NCBI GenBank assembly: GCA_023525975.1
Contig: CM042020.1
Span: 12,354,001-12,418,000 of the forward strand
Origin: Smallanthus sonchifolius
Taxonomy: Eukaryota > Streptophyta > Magnoliopsida > Asterales > Asteraceae
Reading direction: 5' to 3'
Length of the DNA stretch: 64,000 nucleotides
The notes beneath the pieces are model-generated. The model was not told the origin of the DNA. It saw only the letters and a list, made by a program, of their open reading frames with translations, and searched no databases. Below, in pieces: positions 11,200 through 23,235 of this stretch. Each line of letters opens with the position of its first letter. The first letter of the stretch is position 1. The position numbers were made by a program, and so were the translations under genes.

Positions 11200-12519
11200 A
11201 TGAATCTGATTTGGGTACCGAACTTTGGAGTGATGGACGAGGCACATAAGTCCAGGTACTCGATTCACCCAGGTGCTGAAAAAATGTACCATGACCTCAA
11301 GGAACACTATTTGTGGCCTAACATGAAAGCCGAAATTGCTACCTATGTCAGTAAATGCTTGACCTGTGCTAAGGTCAAAGTGGAGTATCAGAAACCATCA
11401 GGGTTACTCCAAAAACCAGAGATCCCACAGTGGAAGTGGGAACAGATTTCAATGGACTTCATCACGAAATTTCCCAAGGCCTCTAACGGTTGTGACACAA
11501 TCCGGGTAATTGTCGACAGGCTAACAAAATCTGCACACTTCCTTCCCATTAAAGAAACGGACAAGATGGAGAAACTAACTAGAATTTACTTAAAGGAAGT
11601 AGTCGCAAGACATGGAGTGCCAATCTCCATCATTTCAGATAGGGATAGTCGATCTACATCCCGATTCTGGCAATCCTTACAGAAAGCCTTGGGTACTCGA
11701 TTGGATATGAGTACTGCATACCATCCTCAAACGGACGGTCAGAGTGAAAGGACCATCCAGACCTTGAAGGACATGCTTAGAGCTTGTGTGGTTGACTTTG
11801 GAAACGGTTGGGATGCCTACCTACCGTTGGTCAAATTTTCATACAACAACAACTACCACACTAGCATCAAATCCGCACCATTCGAGGCACTCTATGGACG
11901 GAAGTGTAGATCGCCAATTTGCTGGACAGAAGTGGGGAATAGCCAACTCACAGGTCCATAAATTATTCATGAAACTACAGAGAAGATCGTACAGATACGC
12001 GAACGTATCAAAGCCGCGCGTGATCGTCAAAAGAGTTACGCTGACGTGAGACGCAAACCATTAGAATTTCAAGTGGGAGACAAAGTGCTACTGAACGTCT
12101 CGCCATGGAAAGGAGTGATACGTTTCGACAAGCGTGGGAAACTGAACCCTCGTTACATTGGACCTTTCGAGATCCTGAAAAGGATTGGTCCCATTGCTTA
12201 CAAACTCAACCTACCAGAAACCCTCAGTGGTGTTCATGACGTGTTTCAAGTGTCAAATATGAAGAAGTGCTTATCAGATAAGACACTGGTTATACCATTG
12301 GAGGAGATTCAAATAGACGATCAGCTTCTCTTCATCGAGGAACCAGTCGAGATCATGGACCGTGAGGTCAAACAGCTAAAACAAAGCCACATTCCCATAA
12401 TTAAGGTTCGTTGGAATTCTAGACGCGGACCCGAGTTCACTTGGGAGCGCAAGGATCAATTCAAGTGTAAATACCCTCACTTGTTCAAAACTACACCGTC
12501 TACCAGTGACGCGAACTGA
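11200..12519 (+). pseudogene. pol: Element A integrase with C-terminal chromodomain-like tail
   Basis: The zinc-binding HHCC region starts near 11263 (HPGAEKMYHDL ... CLTCAKVK). The DDE core shows MDFITKFP (first Asp), ISDRDSR (second Asp) and the Glu in QTDGQSERTIQTL. A TAA at 11959-11961 splits the frame. The same frame resumes with the GPY/F-type module (GKLNPRYIGPFEILKRIG) and ends in VRWNSRRGPEFTWERKDQ, the shortened chromodomain-like tail of Tekay/Del elements, which is thought to steer insertion into heterochromatin. The normal stop is at 12517-12519. Confidence 0.92.
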
Positions 12520-12541
12520 ATTTCGAGACGAAATTCCTTTT

Positions 12542-12553
12542 AGCGGGGGAGTA
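12542..12553 (+). other. Element A polypurine tract
   Basis: AGCGGGGGAGTA lies directly upstream of the 3' LTR start at 12554, the position from which plus-strand DNA synthesis is primed. Confidence 0.85.
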
Positions 12554-15507
12554 TGTGACACCCGACAAATTCAGGTTAATATCCATACCCGACTATTACT
12601 TGAATTCACATAATTTCACTTGCATCATACTTAATTATAGAGTAATTAAGTACATATTTTGTATAGCAAGTCCATTCGTTTTATTTCATTACATGCATCG
12701 GTAATCGGGCGGATTACCGGGTCACACACGCGTCCTGTCACACGAACGTTGGTGAATTTTAGAAATAATACTTAGACATATAATTGGTGTGCAAAATTAT
12801 ATGTAATACTGTGATTTAATATTTCATGCTTATATGAATTTTTTCAGAATTTTTAGAGCACCTTTTAAATTAACGCTTTCTAAGCGGATACGCGATATGT
12901 GTCAACAACATTAATTTGGGATTTTATAAAAATAATGGTCATACACTTGGGCTTATAATAATTCAGCTCTCTCCTAATTAAAAATCCAATTGGAGCCCAT
13001 TTCCTTTACTAAAAGCCTTACAAGATAGAAAAGCCCAAACCCAATTCCCTTAAAACAACCTAAATCCACACTCTCCTTCACTTTTACCCTAATCACTTTG
13101 CACAAACCCTAGACCCCCTCTCTAAGTTTTGGCCGTCACTCCCTCCCCTCTATCCCCCTCTTTTAACTTTTGTTTCCTCCATTCAAGTGTTCTTGAGAGC
13201 TATTCAAGGTGATTGAAGGTGTACAAGCCACGTGAACAACCATTTCATCATCATACTTGGATTTTGTAAGTTTCTATCCATCCATTTTCATTATTTTTGG
13301 CCAAAGTATGAAACCCACCTATCCAAACAATTTTTGTTGGTTCAAGTGTTATAATCTATGTTTTTAGCAAAGGTTTTCTTAATAAAAGAGTTGTTGACAC
13401 ATATATGCACATTTTATGGTTTGAAATACTTGTTTATGTTATTATTTGCTCGTTTCTATTTATAGAAACTTTGTTGGATGATATTTTGCATAAATGAATG
13501 TGTGATATGTTTGATAGTTTAAATGATGCTCATAATAGTAGAATAAGTACGAAATATATTTTTTTGGTTGAAATGTTGTTTTACTCTATGTTAGGGTTGA
13601 CTTACTATATAAAGAAACTTTAATTTTTCATATTTTGTGTAATGAGGTTCTAATGGATAAAAAATTGATAATATAGTTCTATAACATATATTAAAGTAGT
13701 AGAAAGAGTTATTTGAAGTTACACATGTGCAAAAGGGTCGTTTGGACCACTTTCCTAAAAAGGAAACTTTAATTGTTCATATTTTGTATGTGTGGTTATA
13801 AATGTTTAAAATGAGTTATATGGCTTCATTACTATATGAATAGAAGACTTATGCAAGAATATGTAATTTGGAATGGTGATATGACATGTTTTGGAGGAAA
13901 TTGCTAAATAAGGAAACTTTGTTATTTTGTGAACTTCACCTTTGCTTAGAATAGAAAGTTTATGTGTAGAATCATGTTTATTGTATGTTACTAGTATAAA
14001 TTCATGTATAACTTGTTTAGTTGAGCCATGACACTTAAAGTACATTAAAACACTAATTTCTTAAAAGGGGAAACTTTGCCATGTTAATGACCATAATATA
14101 GGAATGACATGTTATGTTACTTGTTCAAATAAGTGGAAATAGTGTTAATAGGTTATTAATGCAATGACATAACTTGTGTGTATGAATGGTTAACATGTAT
14201 GAAATATACCATGAATATGTACAAATGCCATGTTACTTGTCACATGTTAATTACTTATGCAACTAATTGAAACATGTATGTTATGTCACAAAGTATGACT
14301 CATATGTTACTTAAGTAGTACTTAGATGCTATTTAAGTATTACTTGTATGTTACTTATGTGCTATTTGTACATGACTTCAACATTAGTCAACATTGGTCA
14401 ACATTAGTCAACATTGGTCAACATTAGTCAAACTTGGTCAAAGTTGGTCAAACCTTGGTCAAAATTGGTCAAACCTTGGTCAAACCTCAGTCAACTTTGG
14501 TCAATCCTAGGTCAACTTTGGTCAAACCTTTTCAAAACGTCAATGTAACCTTTCAACGTTGAGTCGTTTGTATGAATGTGGTTACATAAACCATGTTTAC
14601 TTTCATAAACCTTATAGCCTTACTATTCCTAGGGCTCGGTTAGGTCGGTTATCCAGAGTTGCTAGATTTCTCTTGTTGCTTTCATTCTTCATTCATCGAA
14701 TTACTAGGTGAGTTTTCACGGCCCCATTTTACTTGCTTTTCCATTTGGGGGAGATACATGCTAAACCATTTTCTTACTTAGTCGTATGCTGATTACTTTG
14801 ATTTCGCTTTAACATATATAAGTGGCTGCATTTCCCGCACATAAAGTCCTCTCATATTCGAACCGTTAATTAATACACAAAGCGATGTGATTCATGAATA
14901 GTACTATTGGGTTTAACAACCCCCACCCGGGTTAGTCACGCTAACTCTGACTGGGAGTCAAACGGGTGCATAATTGACCTAATCCATTGCGTGTTGGGCA
15001 CGTAAGAGGCAAAATGCTAGTTTCTGCATTCCTTCGTTGAGCTTCGGTTTCAGTGTTGCTTGTATAGTTATTGTTTATTGTCTGATCAACAATCGAATCA
15101 CTAGTATACATACGTACTGTTACACTGTTTTCATTTCTGTTTCTGTTACTTAAACCTGTGAACTCACCAACCTTGTGTTGACACTTTTAAGCATGTTTAT
15201 CTCAGGTCGCTAAGCATTCACGCATGGACTAGGATTGCGTGTCTAGAGTCGCATTTCATGTTTTCATTTACAAGCTAGGTTTATGGGAACCTAATTTATT
15301 ATGCTTCTGTATTTTGCTACATTACTTATGCTTCCGCACTTTACTTTTCACATTTTCAAACCTTGTATTACTTATTTATTTTTGTATGATGTTCAAACGG
15401 AAAGCCTTTTCGAAAACCATTTAGAGGTCGTTCGAAATGACCGGGACTGATGGTCCTTGACCGTTACAACCCATGGGTAACCCGCTGTGGATTTTCAGGG
15501 TGTGACA
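12554..15507 (+). repeat. Element A 3' LTR
   Basis: 2954 bp, from TGTGACACCC to GGTGTGACA, followed by the ATATA duplication. It differs from the 5' LTR by point changes, by two extra segments (near 13377-13420 and 13590-13645) and by a longer GTCAA array (14371-14540). The ORFs at 13806-14045 and 15239-15424 have no support. Confidence 0.93.
14371..14540 (+). repeat. Expanded TTGGTCAAA array in the 3' LTR of A
   Basis: Fourteen GTCAA units against eight in the 5' LTR. The two LTRs were identical at insertion, so the difference arose later by tandem expansion here or contraction there. Confidence 0.65.
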
Positions 15508-15512
15508 ATATA

Positions 15513-15847
15513 GACACAAACACAAAGTAAACTCACTAGTCGACCCGATTAGCTGTGAATCAGCGCGATTTAAACAGACCAGAAAAAGATGAGACTAAGG
15601 GATAAGGATGCAGACTAATATTTTAAATCGGAGTTCTGTTGAGTAGAAGAGAGATATACGCATGAAATTTCATGTGATAGAGAACCAAGAATTCACATGA
15701 GCATTTTGAGTTTTAGATAGAGAAAATGAGAGGAAGATGTTATAATGCGTGTATAGAAGAAAGAAAGAGCATGAAAATTTAAAATGATTAATTACCTTGA
15801 AAACTGAAAAAGGCTTGAAAACTAAAAAAGGAACAGTTAAATGATAG
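15513..15847. other. Spacer between elements A and B
   Basis: 335 bp of AT-rich sequence with no gene, RNA or repeat that I recognise. It is the continuation of the spacer left of element A (ending at 3778). It ends in the AGTTG that flanks element B. Confidence 0.6.
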
Positions 15848-15852
15848 AGTTG

Positions 15853-17486
15853 TGATGTGTTGCAAAACACATGTATTTATCCGTGTACATTTGTGCGTAT
15901 TTGTATAAGTTTTGTATTCGTTTTGTATTGTTTTAAGTTCGTTCTGAGTTCGGGTTGTAGTTGCAGGTTATGGTGTGCTAAGAAAGCGGTAAACGAAGCT
16001 AAATCCTAGAGAAATCGAGCACACGGGGTTGGAGGAAGAAGCAAAAGAAGAAAAGTTAATTTTCTGTGATAAATGGTCCCTCGCGGTACACTAGGGAGGA
16101 GGTATTGTTCTCTCGCGGTACGCGAGAGAATCCTGAACCCAGCCCGACTATTTTGTCCCTTGCGGTACACGAGGGACCAACCATATGTCTCTCGCGGTAC
16201 GCCAGAGACCCACTAATCCGGAAAAAAAGGAATTTTAGGGTTTTTATTGTTTAGAACGGCTATTCTTGAAAGGAATCGACTAATTGCCGTTAGAGCTTGG
16301 ATTTTGGGAAGAAAGAAAGGATTTTGATTGAGAGTTTGAAGAATTGAAGAAGATACGGGTTAGAATCAATCATTCGGTAACATTTAATCATTTGATTGGT
16401 GTTTGATCTTTGTTTATGAACATGTTTGCTGGTTTTTCTTCTGGATCTTCTGATTTTACTATGGCTCTTGGCTAAAACCTTAAAACTACCTAGGTTTATG
16501 ATGAATGCATGTTAAAGATTGGATTTTTATTGGTTTTTGGGATATTGATGTGATTTTATGCTTTATTCCAGATCTGATTTAATGTGTTTGATGATTATGC
16601 ATGCTTGTTATTGATTGTTTGTTGGTTGATTCATCCATACATGCTTTGTTGAATGTCTTTCATGAATAAGTGTGTAGTAGGCCGCTTACTGTGTGTTTGC
16701 GATTAGTTTATGGTTGTCTAGACGTAGTCACCATAGGATTATCAACTAATACTTAATTAAAATCAAGTGTTCTTCTTATCTAAAGACCTAAAAAGTGATA
16801 GGTAATCAGTTAGTCTTCAGTGTTAGGGTTTCCGAGTGTTGAACGGTCTTAGAGGTCTAGTATTGTTGCTAATCCGTGTCAAACATAGTGAATTCTAATT
16901 GCTCCTTGCATCTTTGATTTATTGAGATATCATAACCGAGAGGTGAGCTATCTATCGAGTCTATAGCATAATTGGTAATACCGAGAGGTTAGCCGATAAC
17001 TAGTGAGTTTAATAGCCTTTGAGTTATCTTCTGGTCACATCCCGAGACCGAGAGTGATCGGGAATCCATTAGTCATTCTTGAGGGTGTCATATCTTTAGA
17101 TCCGAGTTCCATATCATATTCCTTAACCAATAGAAGCCGAGCATAGCATTCATGATTCACAGCCTAGGTAGTCCTTTCCATTCTTATTGATTTCATCCCG
17201 ATCCTTGTTAGATAGTCATTTGTCTTCTTTAGTATCATTTGCGTAGTTTAATCTTAGTTCGTAGAATCCCCCCCAATCCAAACCAAATATTAAGTCCTAG
17301 TTAGAGTCTAATTTGTGTTAGAGTCAGTGTCTCGTGGGTTCGATATCCAGACTTCTTTTAGCTGTGTTACAATTGATAGGTACACTTGCCTGTCTTTGTG
17401 GTCTAGTTTAGTATGGTTGTCTAGAGTTTAACTAGAGTGTCTAGGTTAGTTTGTGATTAATTTTATAGACCGTTTGACCGACATCA
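15853..17486 (+). repeat. Element B 5' LTR
   Basis: 1634 bp, TGATGTGTTGC to CCGACATCA. It aligns with the interrupted 3' copy (36132-37039 plus 63007-63754). It contains an array of four palindromes at 16078-16209. The ORF at 16066-16254 is the array read as protein and is not a gene. Confidence 0.92.
16078..16209 (+). promoter_or_regulatory. Array of four CGCG-GTA-CGCG palindromes, 5' LTR of B
   Basis: Four imperfect palindromes at 16078-16096, 16108-16130, 16155-16177 and 16187-16209. Each has up to 10-bp arms around a GTA loop. The second is perfect (arms TTCTCTCGCG and CGCGAGAGAA). The outer arms differ between copies but remain mutually complementary. Relative to the 3' LTR, several CG sites here have become TG or CA, as expected from decay of methylated CpG. 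The array lies 225-357 bp from the LTR start, so probably in U3. Confidence 0.7.
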
Positions 17487-17492
17487 AGTTTT

Positions 17493-17510
17493 TGGCGCCG
17501 TTGTCGGGGA
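17493..17510 (+). other. Element B primer-binding site
   Basis: TGGCGCCGTTGTCGGGGA, a few bases after the 5' LTR. It differs by one base from the TGGCGCCGTTGCCGGGGA site found in element E and in Athila-group elements generally. Confidence 0.88.
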
Positions 17511-17668
17511 TGATTGGCAATAGCAAAATTAGCTTTGATTAGTTCTTGTTTGGTTATTTGTTTTATTTTTCCTTTTTTGTGTCCTTATTTTCTATTTGTG
17601 TGCGTCTTAGTTTGAGTCCTTTATTTGTTCTTAGTTTTTCTGTTTCCTCTTTGTTTTCTGTCAAGTTT

Positions 17669-18981
17669 ATGCAACATACTCGCTCATAGAAATCACCCGA
17701 CTTTGAAGCCTATTCAGAGCCAGAGCGAGAGCTTCGGGAGCGTAGCTGGAAGTTTTGAAGTTGTTTGAGCGAGCTAGTTGAGAAAAAGGTACACATTCCA
17801 ATTCCTATTGCTGACATGGGTGATGCTAATCCACCTGCTAGGCGTACCGTCCACCAGAGGCATGTGATGGTTTCACGGGTGCTAGGTCCTTTATTACCCG
17901 TCCTGCTCTGTCTAACACTAATACTTGGCAGATTCCATCTCATGTGATGAACACTATCAGTAACTCTACTCAGTTCCACAGACTCGAGGAGGAGGATGCA
18001 CCAGGAAATCTGTCCCGCTATGCGTGTATTTACGATACCTTTCGCATTACTGGTTCTACTGATGACGCCATTCTGTTGTGTCTTTTCCCGTTCACCCTAT
18101 CTGGTCGTTCTGCCACTTGGTTGGATACCCTGCCCCAGGATTCCATTACCACTTGGGAAGATCTGAAGGCCAAATTCCTGAAGAAGTATTATCCACCATC
18201 TAAGGCCGCCCGTCTGAGGGATCAGATCCACTCTTTCCGTATGGACACCGATGAGCCTTACCACATGGCTTGGGAGCGGTTCAATACTCTGCTGAGCAAA
18301 TGTCCTCGGCATGGCCTTTCTGATTGGGCATTGGTTGAAAATTTCTATAATGGTCTTACATTTGAGAAACAACAGATGTTCAATACTACTGCAGGGGGAA
18401 ACATCATGGATAAGAAGGAGCCGAAGGAGTGTGAGGAGATGTTTGAGAGTTTTGCTCAAGCTGAGCAACAGCAGCCTTCTACTAGGAATTCCACTCCTAG
18501 TGCTAGGAAACCTACTTCTGCCACTAGAGGTGTTCATCAGGTCACTACTGAGACTAGCATGGCTGCTGTACTTGCAACTATGGCGAAGGAGATTAAGGAG
18601 TTGAAGATGAGCGCGATGAAGTGTGAGGTATGTAGAGGAGGTCATGATACCATCGATTGTCCTATCACTCAACAAGATCAGGTAGACTTTCTGGGGAACC
18701 AAAAACCCCCTCTGTTCAACTCGGGATGGTGAAAATACCCCAACTCTAATTGGAGATCTGACGGGAACCCACCTGGTTTTCAAAACCGCCAAAATCAGTA
18801 TGTAGGAGATAGAGAAGCAGGACAGAATTCTGGTAGTAGTGCCGGTGAGAAGAGGATTGAGGATATGTTAGCTACCCAGACTCAGTTTCTTGCTCAGTTG
18901 GTGAAGACGGATCAGGAGACTCAGTATAAGCTGAAGGAGCACGATACTTTACTGAGGAGTCAGTAGTTTGCATTCTTAGAT
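17669..18981 (+). pseudogene. gag: Element B gag, broken
   Basis: Gag probably starts at the ATG at 17669 (MQHTRS, like MPHTRS in element E), but a TAG follows after six codons. The long open part, 17944-18732, carries the capsid core (SGRSATWLDTLPQDSITTWE; RDQIHSFRMDTDEPYHMAWERFNTLL). A CCHC-type knuckle CEVCRGGHDTIDC lies near 18627-18665. Stops at about 18730 and 18964 interrupt the remainder. The sequence is collinear with element E Gag (977-codon frame), which serves as the intact comparison. Confidence 0.88.
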
Positions 18982-19935
18982 TTGCAGCGCACAATGGGAG
19001 ACATAGCACACCAGCTGACTGATCGATCTGGAGGTTCATTTTCGGGTAGTACTGAGACTAACCCGAAAGCCACATTGAAGGCGGTGACCACGCGCAGTGG
19101 TAAGGGAGGAGAAAGTGAGCAGACATCGGTATATGATGATGATGAGCCGGTTGATGAGGAGATAGAGAAGGAGGCTCCTGGAGGGGTGCACGAGAGGCAA
19201 GTCCCAACAAGTATAGTGCCCAATAGTGAGTCTCCTACTGAGAAGATAGGAGAAGAGGAGAAGAGTGAGGGGAAGAAGAAGACCCCCGAGGTTGATCTTA
19301 CTCGTGTTCCATATCCTGCTCGTCTGATGCAGCAGAAATATGCTAAGGATTATGGACACTTTCTGGAGTTGTTTAAGCAGCTCAAAATTAATCTGCCTTT
19401 TGTTGAAGCCCTCTAGTATATGCCGAAATATGCTAAATTCCTAAAACATCTTCTGTCCAATAAGAAGAAGCTCGAGGACCTTTCAACTGTCACTCTGAAT
19501 GAAAGATGCTCTGCGGTGGTCCAGAACAAGCCACCGGAGAAGTTAGTAGATTCGGGTGTCTTCACGATCCCGTGTTTGTTTGGTGGTTCGACTCTGCACC
19601 ACGCATTGGCCGATCTCGGTGCTAGTATCAACCTGATGGCATACTCTCTCTTCGAGAAGATAGGCCTTGAGGATCCGGTCCCTACGCGCATGAGCATATC
19701 TTTGGCTGACCGTTCGGTCAAATATCCACTAGGAATAGTGGAGAATCTGTTGGTGAAGGTTGATAAGTTTGTTTTCCCCGCGGACTTTGCATTCTTGATG
19801 TGGAGGTTGATGATAGAGTCCCACTCATTTTGGGGCACCCCTTCTTGCGCACCGCCAAGGCATTAATCGATGTCTTCGACGGTAAGATCAAACTTCGTGT
19901 GGTGGATGAGAATGTCACCATTGATGTCATGAAGT
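18982..19935 (+). pseudogene. pro: Element B Gag C-terminus and protease, broken
   Basis: Two frames (18982-19416 and 19420-19866) are separated only by a TAG at 19414-19416. The aspartic protease site appears as ALADLGASINLM (about 19603-19640), the DLGAS form typical of this group. Near 19795 a small deletion shifts the frame, and homology continues in the frame starting at 19800 (DDRVPLILGHPFLRTAKALIDVFDGKI). Confidence 0.85.
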
Positions 19936-21418
19936 CGACGAAGAATTCTAGTAGTCAGGACGATTCCGTGTTCTTTTTAGACACCTTCATATCTCACATG
20001 GATCGTTTCCTTGACTACGTGTGTGGCGCTGACCTGCTTAACACACAACACTTGGGTGAGGAGAACCAGGAGGTTGAGACTGATGCTCTTCCCGAGCAAG
20101 GTCTGATCCACCCGGCTAGTAAGCCTCCTGAGTACCTAGAGGTATTTGCGGTTGTTGAGGAAACCGAGGAGGAAAAGAAGCCCTCGGCTGAGACACCACC
20201 ATCCCTTGAGCTTAAAGAGCTACCCTCCCATTTGGAGTATGCTTTCTTGGATGGGGAGGCCGGTTTACCCGTCGTGATTTTTACTGCACTGACGGAGGAG
20301 GAGAAGAAGAGATTGATAGAGGTCTTGAAGGCGAATAAACAGGCCATTACGTGGAAGCTTACAGACATAAAGGGCATCAGCCCGACCTTCTGCACGCATA
20401 GGATATTGATGGAAGAGGAGCACAAGCCAGTTGTGCAACCTCAAAGGAGGCTTAACCTGAACATGTCAGATGTGGTGAAGAAGGAGGTCCTTAAACTCCT
20501 GGATGCCAGATTGATATACCCGATTTATGACTCCACATGGGTAAGCCCGACTCAGGTCGTCCCGAAGAAGGGTGGGATGACAGTCGTGAAGAATGAGAAA
20601 AAGGAGTTGATCCCTACTAGGATATTCACCGGTAGGATAGTCACCGGTTGGAGAGTGTGTATTGATTATAGGAGGCTGAATGATGCCACAAGGAAAGACC
20701 ACTTCCCCCTTCCTTTCATTGACCAGATGCTGGAGCGCCTATCAGGGTTGCAGTTCTACTATTTCCTTGATGGTTTCTCGGGTTATTTCTAGATCCCTAT
20801 TGCATCGGAGGATTAGGAGAAAACCACCTTTACATGCCCGTACGGTACCTTCGCGTACCGGCGTATGCCATTCGGGTTGTGTAATGCTCCAGCCACCTTC
20901 CAGAGGTGCATGGTGGCTATCTTTCAAGACATGATCGGGACTTCCATGGAGGTTTTCATGGACGATTTTTCTGTGTTTGGGTGTTCTTTCGATCATTGCT
21001 TGCAGAACCTCGAGAAGATGATGATGAGGTGCATAGAGATGAAGTTGATGCTTAACTGAGAGAAGTGTCACTTCATGGTGACTGAGGGGATTGTGCTTGG
21101 GCACAAAGTTTCACGTGCCGGTATCGAAGTGGATAGAGCGAAAATTGACACGATCAGTAGTCTTCCACCACCGACTAGTGTGAAATCGGTTCGTAGTTTC
21201 TTAGGTCATGCGGGTTTCAATAGGCGATTCATTAAAGATTTTTTGAAGATCACCCGACCCATGACTCGCCTTCTGGAGAAGGACATCCCGTTTGAGTTTG
21301 TGGGAGACTGTTTGAAGGCATTCGAGTTCTTGACGGAGCAGCTAGTCTGTGCTCCTATCTTGATCTCCCCCGACTGGAGCTTACCCTTTGAGCTCATGTG
21401 TGATGCGAGTGATTATAC
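19936..21418 (+). pseudogene. pol: Element B reverse transcriptase, interrupted by element C
   Basis: A 330-codon frame, 19800-20792, carries the linker (LPSHLEYAFL) and the N-terminal part of RT (VCIDYRRLNDATRKDHFPLP). Stops follow at about 20792, 20816 and 21058. The catalytic box is MEVFMDDFSVFG (about 20947-20982). The thumb and the start of RNase H (FELMCDASDYT) run to 21418, where element C is inserted. Homology picks up at 29951 (VGAVLGQRREKHFHP). Confidence 0.88.
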
Positions 21419-23023
21419 TGATGTAGTGCAAAGCACACATCTTTATTCCTATTTTTTGTGCGTTTTTGATTAGTTTTGTGTTTGTTTTTATTCGTTTAAG
21501 TCTATATTTGAGTCTATTGTATATTTTCAGGTGCTCGTGAAGATTACAAGTGAATATGTGAAGAAATCGAGCAAGAGATTGAAAGCCGGAAGAACAAAAG
21601 AAGAAAATGGGAAATTTATGCCTCACGCGGTACGCGAAAGAGGAGAAGGAAAACACTCGCGGTACGCGAGGGAAAGGAAAACCGGTCGCGACTATTTTGT
21701 TTCTCGCGGTACGCTAGGAACCCAACCCAAATGTCTCGCGGTACGCGAGAGACTTAATTTCCGCAAAACCCTAAAAATTGAAATTAAATAGAATTCTATT
21801 GCCATTATTCAAGGAGTTCGATTTTTAGCCGTCCAGAGAGGGTTTAGAGGCGATTTTGAGGAGAAGGAAGTCAATCGGAGTGAAAAGGTGAAGGCTTTGA
21901 GATCCGGGTTCGTTGTTTAAGCGTTTCGGGTTTGCAAGTTTGAATTTTTATCTTTGACTTGATTGTTTGAAACCATGAATCTTGTTTATTACTTCTGTTT
22001 TGGTTGTTTGAACATGATCCTAAGCTAAAACTCTTATATTGCCTAGGTCACATGATGAATACATGTTAAAGTATTGAGTTTTATCGGTTTTTGGATTCAA
22101 TTAATGGTTTTATGATTTTGTAAAGATCTTGAGTTAATATTTATGATGTTATTGCATGCTTAGATCTGAGCTATGGTTTGATTTAGATCAGATGCATGCT
22201 TAGGTTGTTTGCTTATTGATTATGATTTGAGTGGTTCGCTAGACGTAGTAATCCATAGGAAGGTTAATTGATCCTTGATTAGATTGAGTGTGTATCCTAG
22301 TTCAATACCCGAGAGGTGAGAATTAGTCGTTTAGTTTTCGTCATTAGGAATCCGAGTGTCAACTGTCTGAGAGGAAGCCGATATTAGGTGTCTAGTGATT
22401 GTTGCTATTCGTGTCATAGTTGTTATCTTGAGATTACCCCATGCATTCTTCGAGTGTATTGGTGGACGGAGAGACTGAGAGGTAATCTGTCTATTAGGGT
22501 ACTTTATCATAGTTGGAAATACCTGAGAAGTGATCCAACAATCTGGTGAGTTATTACATCTTTAGGTTACTTAGTTGGTGACACCCTGAGAGTGATTAGG
22601 GAACCACTAGGTTGTGTAGAGTTGTTTCCTTATAAACCCGAATCCATTATAGTTTCCATAACCGGTAGAAGTTGTGCTTTGCAAGTAGGATTCCGACCTA
22701 GGTGATATTCTTCCCATTCTTGATTTCACCTTATTCTTATTCTTGATCTTGATAGTTGAGTCTACCTTTGTTTATTGCATTCATTAGTTTGATATTTAGT
22801 GTAGTAAACCCCCCAAACCAAATCAATCTTTAGTCCGAGTCAGAGTCTAGTATTGTTACATAGTGTCTCTAGGGTTCGATAACTCGGTTTACCGTTAAGC
22901 TGTGCTACACTCGATAGGTACACTTTCTTGTCAGTGCGGTTTAGTTCATAGGTATTCCTATTATTACTTAGGAGTCTAGGTTAAGTTTTATTATAGTTTA
23001 TATAGACCGTCTGGACGACATCA
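21419..23023 (+). repeat. Element C 5' LTR
   Basis: 1605 bp. It aligns with the 3' copy at 28333-29949, differing by scattered substitutions and indels, including about 40 bp missing near 22184 relative to 29082-29124. It carries the palindrome array at 21621-21753. It is related to, but distinct from, the B and E LTRs. ORFs 21381-21656 and 21531-21791 are not genes. Confidence 0.9.
21621..21753 (+). promoter_or_regulatory. CGCG-N3-CGCG palindrome array, 5' LTR of C
   Basis: Four units contain CGCGGTACGCG or close variants and are flanked by partly complementary arms, at the same relative place as in B and E. This copy is more eroded than the 3' LTR copy at 28520-28651; for example, the first unit has lost symmetry in its outer arms. 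Confidence 0.65.
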
Positions 23024-23029
23024 AGTTTT

Positions 23030-23047
23030 TGGCGTTGTTTTCGGGGA
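23030..23047 (+). other. Element C primer-binding site, mutated
   Basis: TGGCGTTGTTTTCGGGGA follows the 5' LTR. It is recognisably the TGGCGCCGTTGCCGGGGA site with three C-to-T changes. Confidence 0.75.
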
Positions 23048-23235
23048 CACTTGGCAATAGCAATATTGACTTTGACTAGTTCTTTGTTTGATTTTTGGTT
23101 TATTTTATTTTCTTTTTCTTTCGAGTCTTGTGTGTCTTCTGTGCTTGTCCTACGTGCTACCTGAGTGTCTAAAATAGGATCAAGTCCTTATGTTTTTTAG
23201 TCTTTATTTGTTTTCTTTTATTCTTATGTCAGTTT

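Larger units (their letters stand above)
3779..15507 (+). mobile_element. Element A: Tekay/Del-like Ty3/gypsy chromovirus, complete but decayed
   Basis: Both LTRs begin TGTGACACCC and end GGTGTGACA. The element is flanked by a perfect 5-bp duplication ATATA (3774-3778 and 15508-15512). The order is LTR, PBS, extra ORF, gag, protease, RT-RNase H, integrase with a C-terminal chromodomain-like tail, PPT, LTR. This order and the long LTRs fit the Tekay/Del chromovirus lineage. Several stops and frameshifts make the coding region inactive. The LTRs differ by several indels (2793 against 2954 bp), which implies an old insertion. Confidence 0.92.

Noticed and set aside
16078..16209. Regularly recurring short palindromes resembling a CRISPR array
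   Set aside because: Spacing is irregular, repeats are short and variable, they lie inside LTRs of a plant retrotransposon and no cas-like genes exist.
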